The translations under genes were made by a program, and so were the position numbers. The notes under the pieces are model-generated. The model searched no databases, had not been told where the DNA came from, and saw only the letters and a list, made by a program, of their open reading frames with translations. A stretch of 64,000 nucleotides of DNA from Hygrophila difformis (lineage: Eukaryota > Streptophyta > Magnoliopsida > Lamiales > Acanthaceae). The DNA lies in assembly GCA_030278955.1 (NCBI GenBank), contig JAOANR010000008.1:45120055-45184054 (forward strand). Reading direction: 5' to 3'. Each line of letters opens with the position of its first letter. The first letter of the stretch is position 1. This document shows, in pieces, positions 44,195 through 56,753 of this stretch.

Positions 44195-46606
44195 TGTAAC
44201 ACCCCGGTTTTTGGTCACCCAGGTCGGGATGTCACCGCCACACCTCCCTAGCAAGACACGGTTTCTCCGAGCTTACTAAAGAGATGCAAGGCTATGGTTT
44301 TTCAGAATTTAAAATATTCAAACAGCCCATTCATATATAATTTGAAAATAATACATCAAAGTTGCAGCGGAAAATAATATTTACATAAGTATAATGCAGC
44401 GGAATTTAAATATAGCCAACACGGCCAGAATACGGGTTAAACAGGCCCGTTCATGCAAGGTCTAGTCTAATACAAAAATTCAAAATAATATATCATCCCA
44501 AGCTTCCCGTGTATGCATATGACGATGCATAATTCTCAACTCTGGAAGAAAAAGAAAAAGAAAATGGTTTGGTCAGCACTACGTGCTGAGTAAGTTAACA
44601 CATACATAACTATGGGGTTTCAAAGCCATTATTTAATATTTAAAGAAAACATGTGCACAACACCACATAATTTAATTTATTTCGCTAACAATCATTCAAA
44701 CGACAGAGACTTCATAAGATCATAAATATAATTGGCAAAGTAAAACAATTGCAAGACATACTTTAAGGCATAATCCAAAAGGAACAATTTTCGAGTCTCC
44801 TAGTTTCATATCTCATGTCTCATGTTTCAAGTTTATGTTTCAATTGCCATTCGGCAAGCAAATATTTCAATTGCCTTCCGGCAAGCAGTATATTTCAATT
44901 GCCTTTCGGCAAGCAGTATATTTCAATTGCCTTTCGGCAAGCAGGATATTTCAATTGCCTTTCGGCAAGCAGGATATTTCAATTGCCTTTCGGCAAGCAA
45001 GATATTTCAATTGCCTTTCGGCAAGCATCGTATTTCATGCGTATTTTATTTCAAAGAAATTCCCAATCATTTAAACCTTAAAGGCTAATTTCTCAAGTTT
45101 AGTAAGTTTCTCAAAATATACTATTTCAGGACGCTATCCGCTCCGATATCATTCAAAATCTTTTTCAACAAGATTTTTCAAGATTTGACTCGGTCAACCA
45201 TCGTTTACTCTTAAATTCGTCTAAATTCAGATTTAATTCCAAAAATTCCGAAATTTCACTACTGACTCAGAAACGTCGAGACGAACAACTTTCGTGTTTT
45301 AACTTTTTCAATCCGAGATACCCAAATATGTCAAAAACGTCAATCTTCGCAGAAACACAAATCTGTCCGAATTTTATATGTCACAGTTTAAAGATTTCAA
45401 ATTCTACCATAGCAAATCAACTCCAAATTTAATGAAATTTTACAGAGACCATCTTAAGACGTTTATCTACAACTTTCATGTTCGGCAAAAGATCTAAATC
45501 GGCCTAGAACCCTAGTCAAAAACGTCATCAATTTCTGACCTAAGTTTCATCAAGAATTTCAAGATCTAGTTTCCAACAGTTCGGTTTCAACGGGTTTTCA
45601 CATATCAAATCAACTCCAAAAATTCTCAAAAATTTACAGTAGCTAGTTCTAAGTCTTAGGAACGTTTTTCGTGTTTTACGTTTTTCCGTTTGAGTTCGTT
45701 TTAAGGTTCGGAAAAATTCATCAAATCTGTTGCGCCGATAGAAAGTTTAGATTGACAGATTTACGGTTTCTTGATAATCTTTTAGTTTTGAATGTTTTAA
45801 TTCATCCCAAAACCATGTAAGAGTTAACTTACTCAGTTTATGAACGTCGGGGATGTCTAATTCGGAGGCGTGGCTTCCAGATCACCGTTTCTCCTCTCCG
45901 TTCGTCGGGTTCTACGATCTCAACGTTTGGAGATCCTTGGATTTTCGTCCAAAGCTGCTGCCTCCGTTTGGTGCTTTCCGTCGACTCCGAATTTAGGGTT
46001 TCGAACGTATAGAAGGTTGTAGGGTTTTGTAAACTTGTTTGGGGCTCCCAAGGGGTTTATTTATAGATTTCCCAAGCCCTAGGACGTCCAACATCTGACC
46101 TAAGGGTCTTGGGTCGAGAGATGTTCAACCGAAAGTCGAAAAATCCACGTACGGGCGAGAGATTCACGCAACGGGCGAATCTGTCAAGTGGCGCGGTCGT
46201 GGCACGCTAATCCCCCTTCACCGCGCGGCCACCGCGCGACTCTCGCCTGGACTTCGGTCCGGGCGGGTCGTGCGATCCGTCGTGCCTTTCCGCCTCTCTT
46301 TCGGACTTCTATCCCCCTATGTTCCCGGATTCGGATTTCCGGGGTATCTTCGGGCTCCGATTTCCTATCTTAATTTTATTCGGACCTAAATTTATATTTG
46401 GACTCGAGTTATTGAGTGCATGGGTGTCGGGTCCTCGTGTAACCATTTATTCGATTAGATTGTCTTCGGCTTCCCGGGTTCTCGAAACTTTGATTCCTTT
46501 TCAATCTAATTTCCATTTCTCATTTCCTCTACATTTATTTCTTTATTTATTGTATTTATTTTATTTATTGTATTTATTTTATGTTGGAATATTCTCGGGT
46601 ATTACA
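44195..46606 (-). repeat. 5' LTR of B
   Basis: It matches 39714-42123 throughout, including seven minisatellite copies at 44838-45031. Small differences are scattered, several at CpG sites. Confidence 0.9.
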
Positions 46607-47865
46607 TGGATTCTGTTCAACACACAGAGGAACTGAGCAGAATAAGATTCCATTGAAGAATTTGAAGCCTGAGTACCTGCCAACACTTGATTTCTACTAT
46701 TCAAAGCTCAGACCTACCACAAATTTTCAAGGACCTTCAGCTGGAACTTTCGAGGGATTTGCATTGTTATGGTCAGGAAGGAAATGCAGTGCTGCACACC
46801 ATGTCCTCAATGTTATTAAGTCAAGAGTTGGAGAAGATGCAACATTGGCTTATCCGAATTTAATCAGAAGACTTTGTGAGAAACAAGGAGTTTCAATCAC
46901 ACCATTTTTACCAGAGATCATAAAGATAGATCCTCCTATTCCATTACCAGAGGACACTTTGAGGGGAGAATTGGTTTACCAAATGCCCGATTTAGAGGAA
47001 CAAACTTCCGAGGGATCAGGATCAAAGGTGCCATCTCCTAAGACAAAAAGGGTCAATCTTCCTTCAAAATCAAGGTCATATCAGTCAAGAACCGCAATAA
47101 AAAGAACAAAGACTGTAGCTCCATCTCCTGCATTGAATCCTATTCCAGAAGATGAGGAGTTTGAGAACACTTCTGCACCATCTCAACCTTTGAGACAACC
47201 AATGAGGAACACAGTATCTGTGGATGAATCTCAGAATATGAGTACTTCAATCCAAAGTTTTGCACAGTCCATGGAGATGCTAGTGAAAACTATGTCAGAA
47301 GACAAGCATGTTCAAAGAGAAATGGAGCAGAAGAGGATTGAACTTGAGCATGCCAGGATTCAAACTGAAGAAAAACTCAGGAAAGAAGAAATGGAGAGGC
47401 AAGAAAAGATAAGGAAGGAAGTATGGGATAGACAGGAGAGAATGAGAAGGGAAGAAATGGAAAGATTTGGAAGGCTGAGAAGAGAAGAACTTGAAGAGAG
47501 AAGACAGGAACGAGAAAGGGATATGGAGCTGAGGAGGCAGGAGCAGTATAATAGCACGAGATTGGTAGACATCCTTGCCAACCTAGTCTCAGATCTAAAG
47601 AAATCTCCATCTATACCACCCAAAGATCCAGACAATGATGCAGGACCATCCTGAGATCACAGGGGAGTTTTCTGTAACCTTCTTTTTCTTTTTAATTGCA
47701 GTCTCTTTTTCTTTATTTCTTTTCTGTTTCCATTCATTTTAATATAACCTAGGATAGAATTAATATGAAGTTGTATCATAGTATTGAATTTCAAGCTAGG
47801 ATCATAAAAAATAATAATAAACTCAGGGAGGCTAATAAACTGATGAAGGAATAGAAGATGAGTTT

Positions 47866-47996
47866 AAAAGTGGTTCCTGTGGAGACATCTACTTTATAGA
47901 TTTTCACTTAAAAGTGGTTCCTGTGGAGACATCTACTTTATAGATTTTCACTTAAAAGTGGTTCCTGTGGAGACATCTACTTTATAGATTTTCACT
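47866..47996. repeat. 44-bp tandem repeat, three copies
   Basis: The units start at 47866, 47910 and 47954 with AAAAGTGGTTCCTGTGGAGA and are identical apart from the end of the last copy. Perfect identity suggests recent slippage or unequal exchange. Confidence 0.9.
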
Positions 47997-48756
47997 GCAA
48001 GCATGAGCCGCTCTTGAAAACTGTCTTTAGCTGTAAGCTCTGAGATTGATTGATGTCATTACTGGATAAATAGTTTGAAGGTTTTATGATGATATTAACC
48101 TTAGTGATTTGCATACTATAAACAACAACTGCACAAGGTTAAGAGGATTGATCTAATCTAGTCTCTCTTGGAAGATGAGTGTGCATATTGAAAAAAAAAG
48201 AGAGAAAAAGAGAGCAAGGGAAATTTCAGAAACAGACGTGGTAAAATAATGTGGATATAAGTAGCTGGCACAGCTGCCCCTCTGATTTATAAGTTGAAGA
48301 ACTTTAAAAGAGCAGAATCAAGGGCAGGGGAGTTGAAGTTTCATCTGCAATGTCAGGCCATGCGACTCCTCCTAATAATGTGAAACCGAGCTATTGAAAG
48401 CCACGGAAGGCCACCCCTTGATAAAAAAAAAAGAGAGAGTGTATTTCATTTAAGAATACAAGATATGCACATGAGTTGGACAGGATTGAGCGTGAGAAGA
48501 GAAATCTGGTTAACTAAGGAGCAGAACAATAATTCACATAAATGCAAATCACTTCTGTTAATGTTTCCATGAAATCTGGTAAATTTCAAGTCAGGTATGA
48601 AGCATCAATCAGTTGAAAGAGTTGAGCTTTGGATAGTTGGAAAAGAGAAGGTAGTGATCCAGTGGAGTCTTACATGAACATCTTAATCCCGGAAGCCACT
48701 AATTGGACTTATTCTTTGAAACTTTACATGTTTCTTACCACTTGAGGACAAGTGTT

Positions 48757-48773
48757 TCTAAATGTGAGGATGG
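48757..48773 (+). other. Polypurine tract of C
   Basis: TCTAAATGTGAGGATGG directly precedes the TGATGA start of the 3' LTR, after the hairpin CACTTGAGGACAAGTG usual at this place in Athila elements. Confidence 0.7.
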
Positions 48774-51700
48774 TGATGACAGCCTTTTGTGACTGTCATT
48801 TGCGTCTAATTTAGTGTCTTAATGATGATCTTTTGTTCTTAATTCCATTGATTTTGATGTATAATCATAGAGGATTAGAAAAGATGGAAGAAGAATTCAG
48901 ATTGCAAAGAAGTTGGAAATACATTGAAAATGGCTTGAAATTCTGAGTTTTCTTTGTAAGTCTCGCACGCGGTGTTTCTATTGAACTGATCCACGCTTTG
49001 TCATTCATCAGGAAGTTAAGCTGGAAAACAGCAGGAAGTGGAAAGGACATAGCGAGGAAAGAAAAGGAATGATGCGAGGGCTTGTGTTCGCAATCAGGAA
49101 AAGATTTTAAGGAAAATGTGCAGATGCTGAAGTCCACGCGATGATTGTTTGATATCGCGAGGGAAGGAAATCTGCGCGAGACGGAAGTTTTATACATCAT
49201 GGCGAGAAGCAAATTCCATGGAGAAATTGAAAGACCTCGCCTTGTTGAGGAAGATGATTGTATTTCTGACTCTCGCTTTGAAGGAACTGGACAAAGCGAG
49301 AGGAGAGCTATTCTGATGCGAGCGGTTATCATCCAAGGCTTAAGCGGTTACAATGCCCATCTATAAATAAGACCATTGGGGGAATCAGCTCAGCAGGCGG
49401 GAGATTGAAGAGAATAGCTCGATTTTACTCTCCAGTCCACTTTTTAGAATTTAGTAGGTAGGTTAGGATTTAATTTTCTCTGCAATTTACTTTGATGTTC
49501 TTCAGATTTGTAATTTGATTTCGTAGTAGATTTCTTTAAGAGTAGTTGTTAGATTAGCTTGAGGATACCCTGGGAGGAGAATTGCTTTCGGATCGCTTGT
49601 TCATCCATCACGACGATCATCATCTAACTTCCGACTCGTTCGCTCATCTTTGCATTATTCTGATAGCAATCAGATTTCCAGGTGTATTCGTTTTTAATTC
49701 TTTGTTATTCGAGAAACATGAAGAATGATCAGTTATCAGATTGTGAATTTCTTATCTTTCTGGTTTCCATTTCTATTTCTTAATTCTGTTTCAGTAGAGT
49801 ATAAACCTCAACTTCGATATTCAATTTGGATTTTGCATCATATCTTTAATTCGATTTTCGAAGATTATAACACTTCCACATTTTTAATTCGTAAATTGTT
49901 CGTTCCAATTACGCAAGAAGTTTGGATATTGTAACTGAGTTAGGTATGATCTAGCAGATTTAAGAATTCAGTTTTTATGATTGCAGAATAAGAGGAGAAT
50001 CGTAGTGTTTAATGTTCAAAACTCTAATAGGTTCCTAGAGACCCATGCAGTGTTAATCATCGCTTGATAATCTTTAAGAATCAATAGCTCTGAGTTCATG
50101 AATTTGGATGCAAAAGATTCTATGTTCATAATTTTCTAAACGGAAATCCCAGAAAGTAGTTATGACAGTTATAAATTCTGATCATTTACTTCACATAAGG
50201 ATAAGTTCTCGCTTCATCTTAAAAGATAACGCGAGGAAATATCCAGATAAACTTACTGTGACAAATGCTATTTTAATACTCACGCGATGTCAATTTGACA
50301 AAGCGAGAGGATCAACCTATAATAGCAATGAAATTGATATCCATTTTCAGGTTATCAACTATTCACTTTTACTTCTTATACATATATAACCCATATCTAT
50401 AAATAGGAATTGAGTACCTCGCCGCATTCTTACAGAAATTACTGCGAGGCATTCAGTTCTTTGTATAAACAAAATCTGAGGAACATTCTATGAATATTAA
50501 CTCCCTCCACGCTGTACAGACATAGCGTGCGGAAAATTGGAATGTTCATAGTTTGAAACCCAAAGTAGTTACTGCGAGCTATTTTGGACACTTATTTTGC
50601 AGAGTTATTTCTCAAATACTTTTTCTTGGGAAAGTTATTTCCTAATTCTGTCTAGTTTCTGATGTATATTTTGGAAACACCCTTGCATTTTGATTAAGAG
50701 GATTCAGAACCCTCAACATTTCTTTATACATATAATACTACATATACATATAATATTTTGGGATATTCCCCAGTATATGATAAGTAATCTTACTTCATGA
50801 TTATAGACTCACAATTCATATCTGAAATTCGTATTACTACTTTCACTGGTACACTGAGAAAGATGATGATATAGGTTTTCTCAATCATTATTTACTGAGG
50901 ACTGATGAAGAACAAACTTGTTCTTTAGTTGGGCGTTTAGTACCTGTCGTTTAAAAGGGAAAGATGTTTCAAAAACCATCTTTTGTCCTAATAATTAGTA
51001 GAGTATCAGGAAGATTAATTTCCAGGGTTCATGGCCTTATAGTTATTACTATATGCTATGAGTAGGAGATTAAATATTTCTCTTACAGTCTACTAATCCT
51101 GAGTCAAATCATGGATATTTGGAACTGTTTACAGAGATTTCTCGAGCTAAATCATCTATACAAATCTGAGTAGTCTGGATAAGTCAAGGAATTTGAATAG
51201 CAATTTCATCCTGATATACTTACAAGATTATTATTCCTTATGAATACTTGTAGGAATTACTCTGAGGAAACAAGTCCTATGAAAACATTGGATGATGGAT
51301 TTAAATACTTGCTTTTTCACTTGTTGTAGAGGACATCCAATACAGGATCATAAGATCAGTTTGATCAGGGTAATAAAAAGAACAACTTCAAGTTCAGATG
51401 AATATAGCATGATTTAGAAGTGACCTCGAGTTGTCAAAGGCTTAATCTGAGTCTGAAAGAAAAAGATTAAGTGACAATTCTAAAAGCTTTTATCACAGAA
51501 GGAGTCTGACAGATCATTCTGTGATGATAGTATTCCATGATTTCAGAGCTTAGAATGTCATGACACTGAATCATAAGTACCTGTCTTGGGAAGTGATTTA
51601 AGACATGAAGATTTGATTAAGTTGTATAAAGGATTTTTCTATCTCAATGGACTTTCATCATGATTCAGCCAATGAAGTATGACATTCTCATCATATTCCT

Positions 51701-52070
51701 ATTTCATTTGATTTGGTCCGTGACATTTTAAACACATGAATAAAATCATAATGTTTTACATCATTTTAATTGCTTTCTTTACTATGTTTACAGCTTTAAG
51801 CATTTACATTTCAGCAGTATTCTTTAGTAATCATCATTACAACATTCTTAAATCAAGAGTAGAGACAGATTCTAGAGCTAATAATTCTATTAAAACACTT
51901 CTATCGTGTAACTCTCTATTGAACGATCCCGACCATAAAAATAAATATTGCAGCTTGATACCGTGCGCTTTCGGTAGGAAAAACTAGGCAAGCTTTTTAA
52001 CAGCCCTATAGGATTTATAGTGTAAAGGCTGTCGGGGGGCATTGCATCGGGGTTTTACCTCAAAGCTTCA
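48774..52070 (+). repeat. 3' LTR of C
   Basis: This 3297-bp LTR starts TGATGACAGCC, ends CAAAGCTTCA, and is followed by the AAATA duplication (52071-52075). It matches the 5' LTR apart from about 25 small changes by eye, including a GAAAAA insertion near 51460. Confidence 0.92.
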
Positions 52071-55000
52071 AAATACGTTGTGCACTCGCGACAATTTTGG
52101 TGGAAGTGCCAAACGATAAGCCAAGGTACCTACGCGATCCAGAATCTCGTACGGACCGATGTAGCGAGGACTCAGCTTTCCTCGTTTACCGAATCGCATC
52201 ACCCCCTTCATGGGCGACACTTTCAGCATGACCTTATCTCCCACCTCAAATTCCAACTCTTGCCGCCTTGTGTCGGCGTAACTCTTCTGCCTGTCTTGTG
52301 CGGCCTTCATTTTCTGTTGAACCACCTTGATTTTTCTGTTCATATTCTCAATGAGTTGCGGTTCAACAACTATCGAATTATCATCTTTCGTCCAGCACAA
52401 CGGACTGCGGCACTTTTGTCCATAAAGCGCTTCGAACGGTGCCATGCCAATGCTAGCGTGATGACTGTTGTTGTACGAGAATTCAATCAACGGCAAGTGG
52501 TCTTCCCAACTTCCCTTAAATTCGAGTACGCACGCTCTTAGCATGTCCTCAAGCGTCTGAATCGTGCGCTCAGTCTGACCGTCCGTCATTGGATGAAATG
52601 CTGTGCTCATCTTGATTTGGGTTCCTAGGGCTTCTTGTAGTTTAGTCCAGAAGTTGGAGACGAACCTACTATCTCGGTCTGAGATAATATCGTGCGGTAC
52701 TCCGTGCCTTCGGACCACGTTCTCGATGTATGCCTTAGCTAGTTGATCCATCGACCAATTTTCCTTCATTGGTATGAAAATGGCGGTCTTTGTTAACCGA
52801 TCAACTATTACCCAAATTTTATTCATTCCTCGGGGAGATCTTGGTAACCCCGAAACAAAATCCATGGAGATGCTGTCCCATTTCCAGCTTGGGATCTCCA
52901 ATGGCTTTACCAACCCTAGTGGCTTTTGCCTCACTGCCTTCACCTTCTGGCAGGTTATGCACTTAGCCACAAAGTCGGCGACATCCTTCTTCATCCACGG
53001 CCACTAGTAGATTTTCTTTAAATCCTTGTACAACTTATCCCCACCAGGGTGGACTGAATAAAGTGTACTGTGGCCTTCTTCCATGAGTTTTCTCTTCAGT
53101 TCCTCGCACTTATGAGGAATGCACCATCTTCCTTTAAAACGGATACTTCCGTTCTCATGGATCGTGAATCCTACCGCCTTTCCCTCACCTAACTTTTCTT
53201 TGATTCTCTGGAGATTCTCGTCGTCCGGTTGGGCTTCCGTCCTCATGGATCGTGAATCCTACCACGGTCCCATAATGGACTAGTTCAGTATCCAACTTAG
53301 CTAGGTCCATATACAGTCCCGAAGGTAGAATGAGTGTGTTCGCCGTGTGCCTCGTCTTGCGACTCAACGCGTCCGCAACGACGTTCGCCTTGCCTTCATG
53401 GTAGGCTATATCCAGATCGTAATCCTTGATCAGCTCGAGCCATCTCCTCTGCCTCATATTTAACTCTTTCTGAGTAAATATATACTTGAGGCTCTTGTGA
53501 TCTGTAAACATCCGGCAAGTTCGTCCATATAGGTAGTGTCGCCAGATCTTAAGAGCGAACACTACCGCTGCTAGTTCCAGATCATGTGTTGGGTAGTTTC
53601 CTTCGTGTGGCTTGAGTTGCCTTGATGCATAAGCAATCACCCTTGGTTTTGCATTAGCACGCAACCAAGACCTTCTTTCGAGGCGTCGCTGTACACCTCA
53701 TAATCCTCAGTTTCTGATGGCAATGCCAAGACCGGTGCTGATGTGAGTCTCCCCTTAAGCTCACGGAATGACTGGTCACACTCAGCTGACCATTCAAACC
53801 TCAATCCTTTCTTCAGCAATTGGGTCATCGGTCTCGCAATATTTGAAAAGTCTTTCACAAATCTTCAGTAGTATCCGGCTAGTCCTAGGAAACTTCTTAC
53901 CTCAGTCTGGTTTGTTGGTACCGGCCAATTAGACACTGCCGATATCTTTGCCGGGTCGACTGATACTCCTTTAGCCGATACTATATGACCTAGAAAGGCG
54001 ACTTCTTTCTTCCAAAACTCGCACTTTGACAGCTTCGCGTAGAGTTGATTCTTCCTCAAAAGTCCGAGTACTTGGTGCAAATGTCTTCGATGCTCTTCTT
54101 CATTCCTAGAGTAAACTAGGATGTCATCGATGAATACGACAACACATGAGTCTAGTAACTCTCGGAAAACACTATTCATGAGGTTCATGAATACTGCGGG
54201 AGCATTAGTCAGACCGAAGGACATTACGGTGAATTCGTAGTGTCCATATCTTGTTCGGAAAGCTGTCTTGGGTATATCTTTCTCGGCGATACGCAGTTGG
54301 TGGTATCCCGACCTCAGATCAACTTTTGAAAATACCGATGCTCCTTTCAGCTGATCGAAGAGATCTTCGATCCTAGGTAGCGGGTACTTGTTCTTAATCG
54401 TCACTTGATTAAGACCTCTGTAGTCGATGCACAATCGGAGTCCGCCATCCTTCTTTTTCACGAACAGGACTGGTGCTCCCCATGGGGATGTGCTCGGCCG
54501 AATGTATCCTTTTGATAACAACTCCTCGAGTTGTTCTTTCAGCTTCTTCATCTCCGCAGGCGCCATGCGATATGGTGCCTTCGACACCGGTTCGATTCCA
54601 GGTACGAGATCGATCGTGAACTCAACTTCCCGCTCAGGAGGCATTCCTGGGATATCTTCCGGAAAGACGTCTGGGTATTCGTTCACGACGGGGATACTGT
54701 CGATCTTGCTCTCTTCGCCTTTCAGATTATGCACGTAGCATGCGTACAGTTGGTATCCCTTCTGCATGAGATTGCAGAACTTTACTGCATTTACTACCTT
54801 GGCACCCTTCTTCTGAGGCTGCATGTAGTAAATGACCTTCTTCCCACGACTCTTCGCCAACGAGATCTTCTGCTTTTGGCACTCAATAATAGCCTTGTAT
54901 CGCGTCAACCAGTCCATTCCCAAGATGATGTCGAAATCCTTAAGGTCAAATTCTATGAGATTCGCAAAGAATTCAGTGTTTTTGATTACTATCGGGATCC

Positions 55001-56426
55001 CGTCGTATCGTTTGGAGCACGATACTACCTTGCCCGATGGTAATTGGATTCCTAAGTTAATGTTATTCGGCGCTGGTAGATCTAACGAAGATATAATTCT
55101 CGTGGAAATCAAAGAGCAACTCGCTCCTGAGTCAAATAAGACCTTGACAGGTACGCTTAAAGCAGTAAACGTACCTTCGATCACATCGCCTTGAGCAGCT
55201 AAGTCCGCTTGATTGATCACATTCAGGCGTCCTACTGGCCTGCCTTGATTTCCATGCTGGTTTGGATTCTGAGGTGGGCTCTGTGCCTGCGGGAACCTCT
55301 GTCCTTGGTTGTTCTGCTGGTTTGGCCCAGCTGGCCTGTTTCCCTGAGGGCGGTTCAACAGGTCCAACCTCTTGTCAATGCGGTCCTCCCTCGTCCAGCA
55401 CTCATTTTTCATATGGCCTTCTCGGCCACACCAGTAACAATGCCCCGGTCTTGGGCATTCACGCACCAAGTGCGGAATGTCGCACTTCTGGCATCTGGGT
55501 ATGAAGGCGCCCTGGTTATCCGGCCTCCGGTTTCCTTGGCCTCCTTGATTAAACTCTCTGTTATCTGGCTTCCTCTGACCATCATTTCTTCCTTGGTCAT
55601 TTCCCCTTCTGAAGTGATTCCCAGTGTTATTGTTCCGGTTCTTCTTATCAAAGTTGTTTAGGCCCTTGCTCGTCTCTCCATGGTCCTTGCGCTTCAGCTG
55701 TTGTACTCGTGCAATTGCCACTGCACGATCGTAAACAGCCTGCAGAGTTATGTGCTGTCCGCCAACTAAGATCTCTCTGATGCTGAGGTTCAGCCCCATT
55801 TCAAACTTCTGGGCCTTGTCAGCATCAGTCGGTACCAGTCTTGGAGCGAAATGGACGAGCTCCTTAAACTTTGCGTAGTATTCTTGAACTGTCTGGGTGC
55901 CTTGACGGAGATTAATGAATTCCTCGTACTTAGCAGTTTTTGTACTGAGGGGATAGAACCTTTCCCTCATCATCTCCTTAAATTCTTCCCAGAAATAGGC
56001 GTGTTCGCCATCGGCAAGCCCTTCTTGGTGGTTTTGCCACCATTCGTCAGCTTCTCCACTTAAATAGTATACGGCCACTCCAACTTTCTCGTTTTCGGGA
56101 CACCTGACAGCATTTAGCAGCTTGTCAAAAGTCCTGATCCAGTCTTCCAGCTTTGCGGGATCCTCCTGTCCCTCATAGTGGGGCGGCTGGTAAGGATTTA
56201 CCATCGCCAAGTAATTTATTCGAGCTGCTGGGGGTGGCACTGCTGCCTGTGCTCGATTAACTTCCGCGTTTCCTAAGGCAATGAGGACTTGTTCAACTGT
56301 CCTCAGTCGTTCATCCATTGCGTTAGGAGCAGGATTAGGTTGACCTTCTGGATTCGGCGGGTTTGCACCAACTGGAGCATTAACGTTCCCTAGAATCTCA
56401 GCTCGGGGTCTTCCTCTGGGCGGCAT
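52071..56426 (-). pseudogene. Tekay-type gag-pol of copy A2, front part intact, cut by C
   Basis: ATG at 56426 ([10 protein letters not shown]) opens 853 codons without a break: Gag, two CCHC knuckles (the second [14 protein letters not shown]), protease DSGAS at residue 432, and RT with FIDD at 765-768. CGA has become TGA at 53865-53867, just after LGLAGYY. Further lesions follow: a 1-bp loss near 53642 in RNase H, a templated rearrangement at 53235-53263, TAG for Trp at 53004-53006, and the C insertion at 52071. Integrase ([21 protein letters not shown]) is otherwise readable, and the chromodomain lies across C at 19126-19403. In life it would encode the particle, protease and replication enzymes, and could also have served gag-only relatives. 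Confidence 0.9.
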
Positions 56427-56753
56427 TCTGATGACCAAGCATGCAGAGGTTAGATTCGCGGTTAGATGAAGGTTAATAGTCGAGTTAGACTATGATCAGA
56501 ATTCTATCTCCAAAACTCTAGGTGCGAAAGGAAACCGAAATGGCAAGAAAGGAAGAACACTAAGTACGAAATTCCAATAGATAATAATGCTTTGATAGCG
56601 AGGATTACATCATGATTTACTACTAAGTTACCACTACGTAAAATGTGATAACGATACGGTAACAAGATGTGATAACACTAATACGCAATGTACGGAATCA
56701 GAAAACTAGTAAAAGCAAGTAAAGAAGTCCATCTCGGAAATCACGTGCAACGC
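56427..56753. other. A2 spacer between leader ORF and gag
   Basis: Non-coding, nearly the same as 15362-15688. Confidence 0.6.

Larger units (their letters stand above)
39714..46606 (-). mobile_element. Gag-only LTR retrotransposon B (TR-GAG-like)
   Basis: LTRs of 2410 bp (39714-42123) and 2412 bp (44195-46606) flank only 2071 bp of internal DNA, with a tRNA-iMet primer site, a polypurine tract and a gag on the minus strand. There is no protease, RT or integrase, and no room for them. That is the structure called TR-GAG (terminal-repeat retrotransposon with GAG domain). The host flanks read GGGAT (39709-39713) and TGGAT (46607-46611), a 5-bp duplication with one mismatch. The LTRs differ by roughly 20 changes by eye. 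It must have been mobilised in trans; A-type Tekay elements share its LTR ends, PBS and PPT. Confidence 0.88.
39299..47654 (+). pseudogene. Split gene resembling 'putative plant transposon protein', interrupted by B
   Basis: The left part (39299-39713) encodes FHPKWLDHKCISYWRRINEW, ELTREFYANFDVEAE and WIRGKTVHVTVETLNDLI. The right part (46607-47654) continues in matching phase with TFEGFALLWSGRKCSAAHHVL and YPNLIRRLCEKQGVSITPF, then a Ser/Pro/Lys region and a long coiled coil rich in EEMERQEKIRKE-like heptads, ending at TGA 47652-47654. FYAN, RGK and the paired downstream blocks recall the plant family Pfam calls 'putative plant transposon protein', whose role is unknown. The left part has no good ATG (the first is about 39377) and its frame overlaps the end of the 1121-codon ORF, so the two may be one protein joined by a frameshift, or an indel split them. 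Confidence 0.7.
47655..48773. other. 3' untranslated part of C before the 3' LTR
   Basis: No protein-like frame. It contains a 44-bp tandem repeat (47866-47996), A/GA-rich runs at 48190-48215 and 48420-48440, a CACTTG-AGGA-CAAGTG hairpin near 48739-48754, and the polypurine tract. Confidence 0.7.
19404..52070 (+). mobile_element. Giant Athila-type LTR retrotransposon C carrying F-box genes
   Basis: The element begins TGATGA and ends TTCA, has LTRs of 3291 and 3297 bp, and is flanked by AAATA on both sides inside A2's pol. That shows a single integration event. A tRNA-Asp primer site follows the 5' LTR, and a polypurine tract ending GTGAGGATGG precedes the 3' LTR. The Athila assignment rests on the primer, on RT residues ([20 protein letters not shown]) and on the absence of a chromodomain. 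With the nested element B removed it is about 25.8 kb, roughly twice the size I would expect of an Athila. The excess is the F-box array, the 1121-codon ORF and the split gene described below. The LTRs differ by roughly 25 changes by eye, so the insertion is young. Confidence 0.9.
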
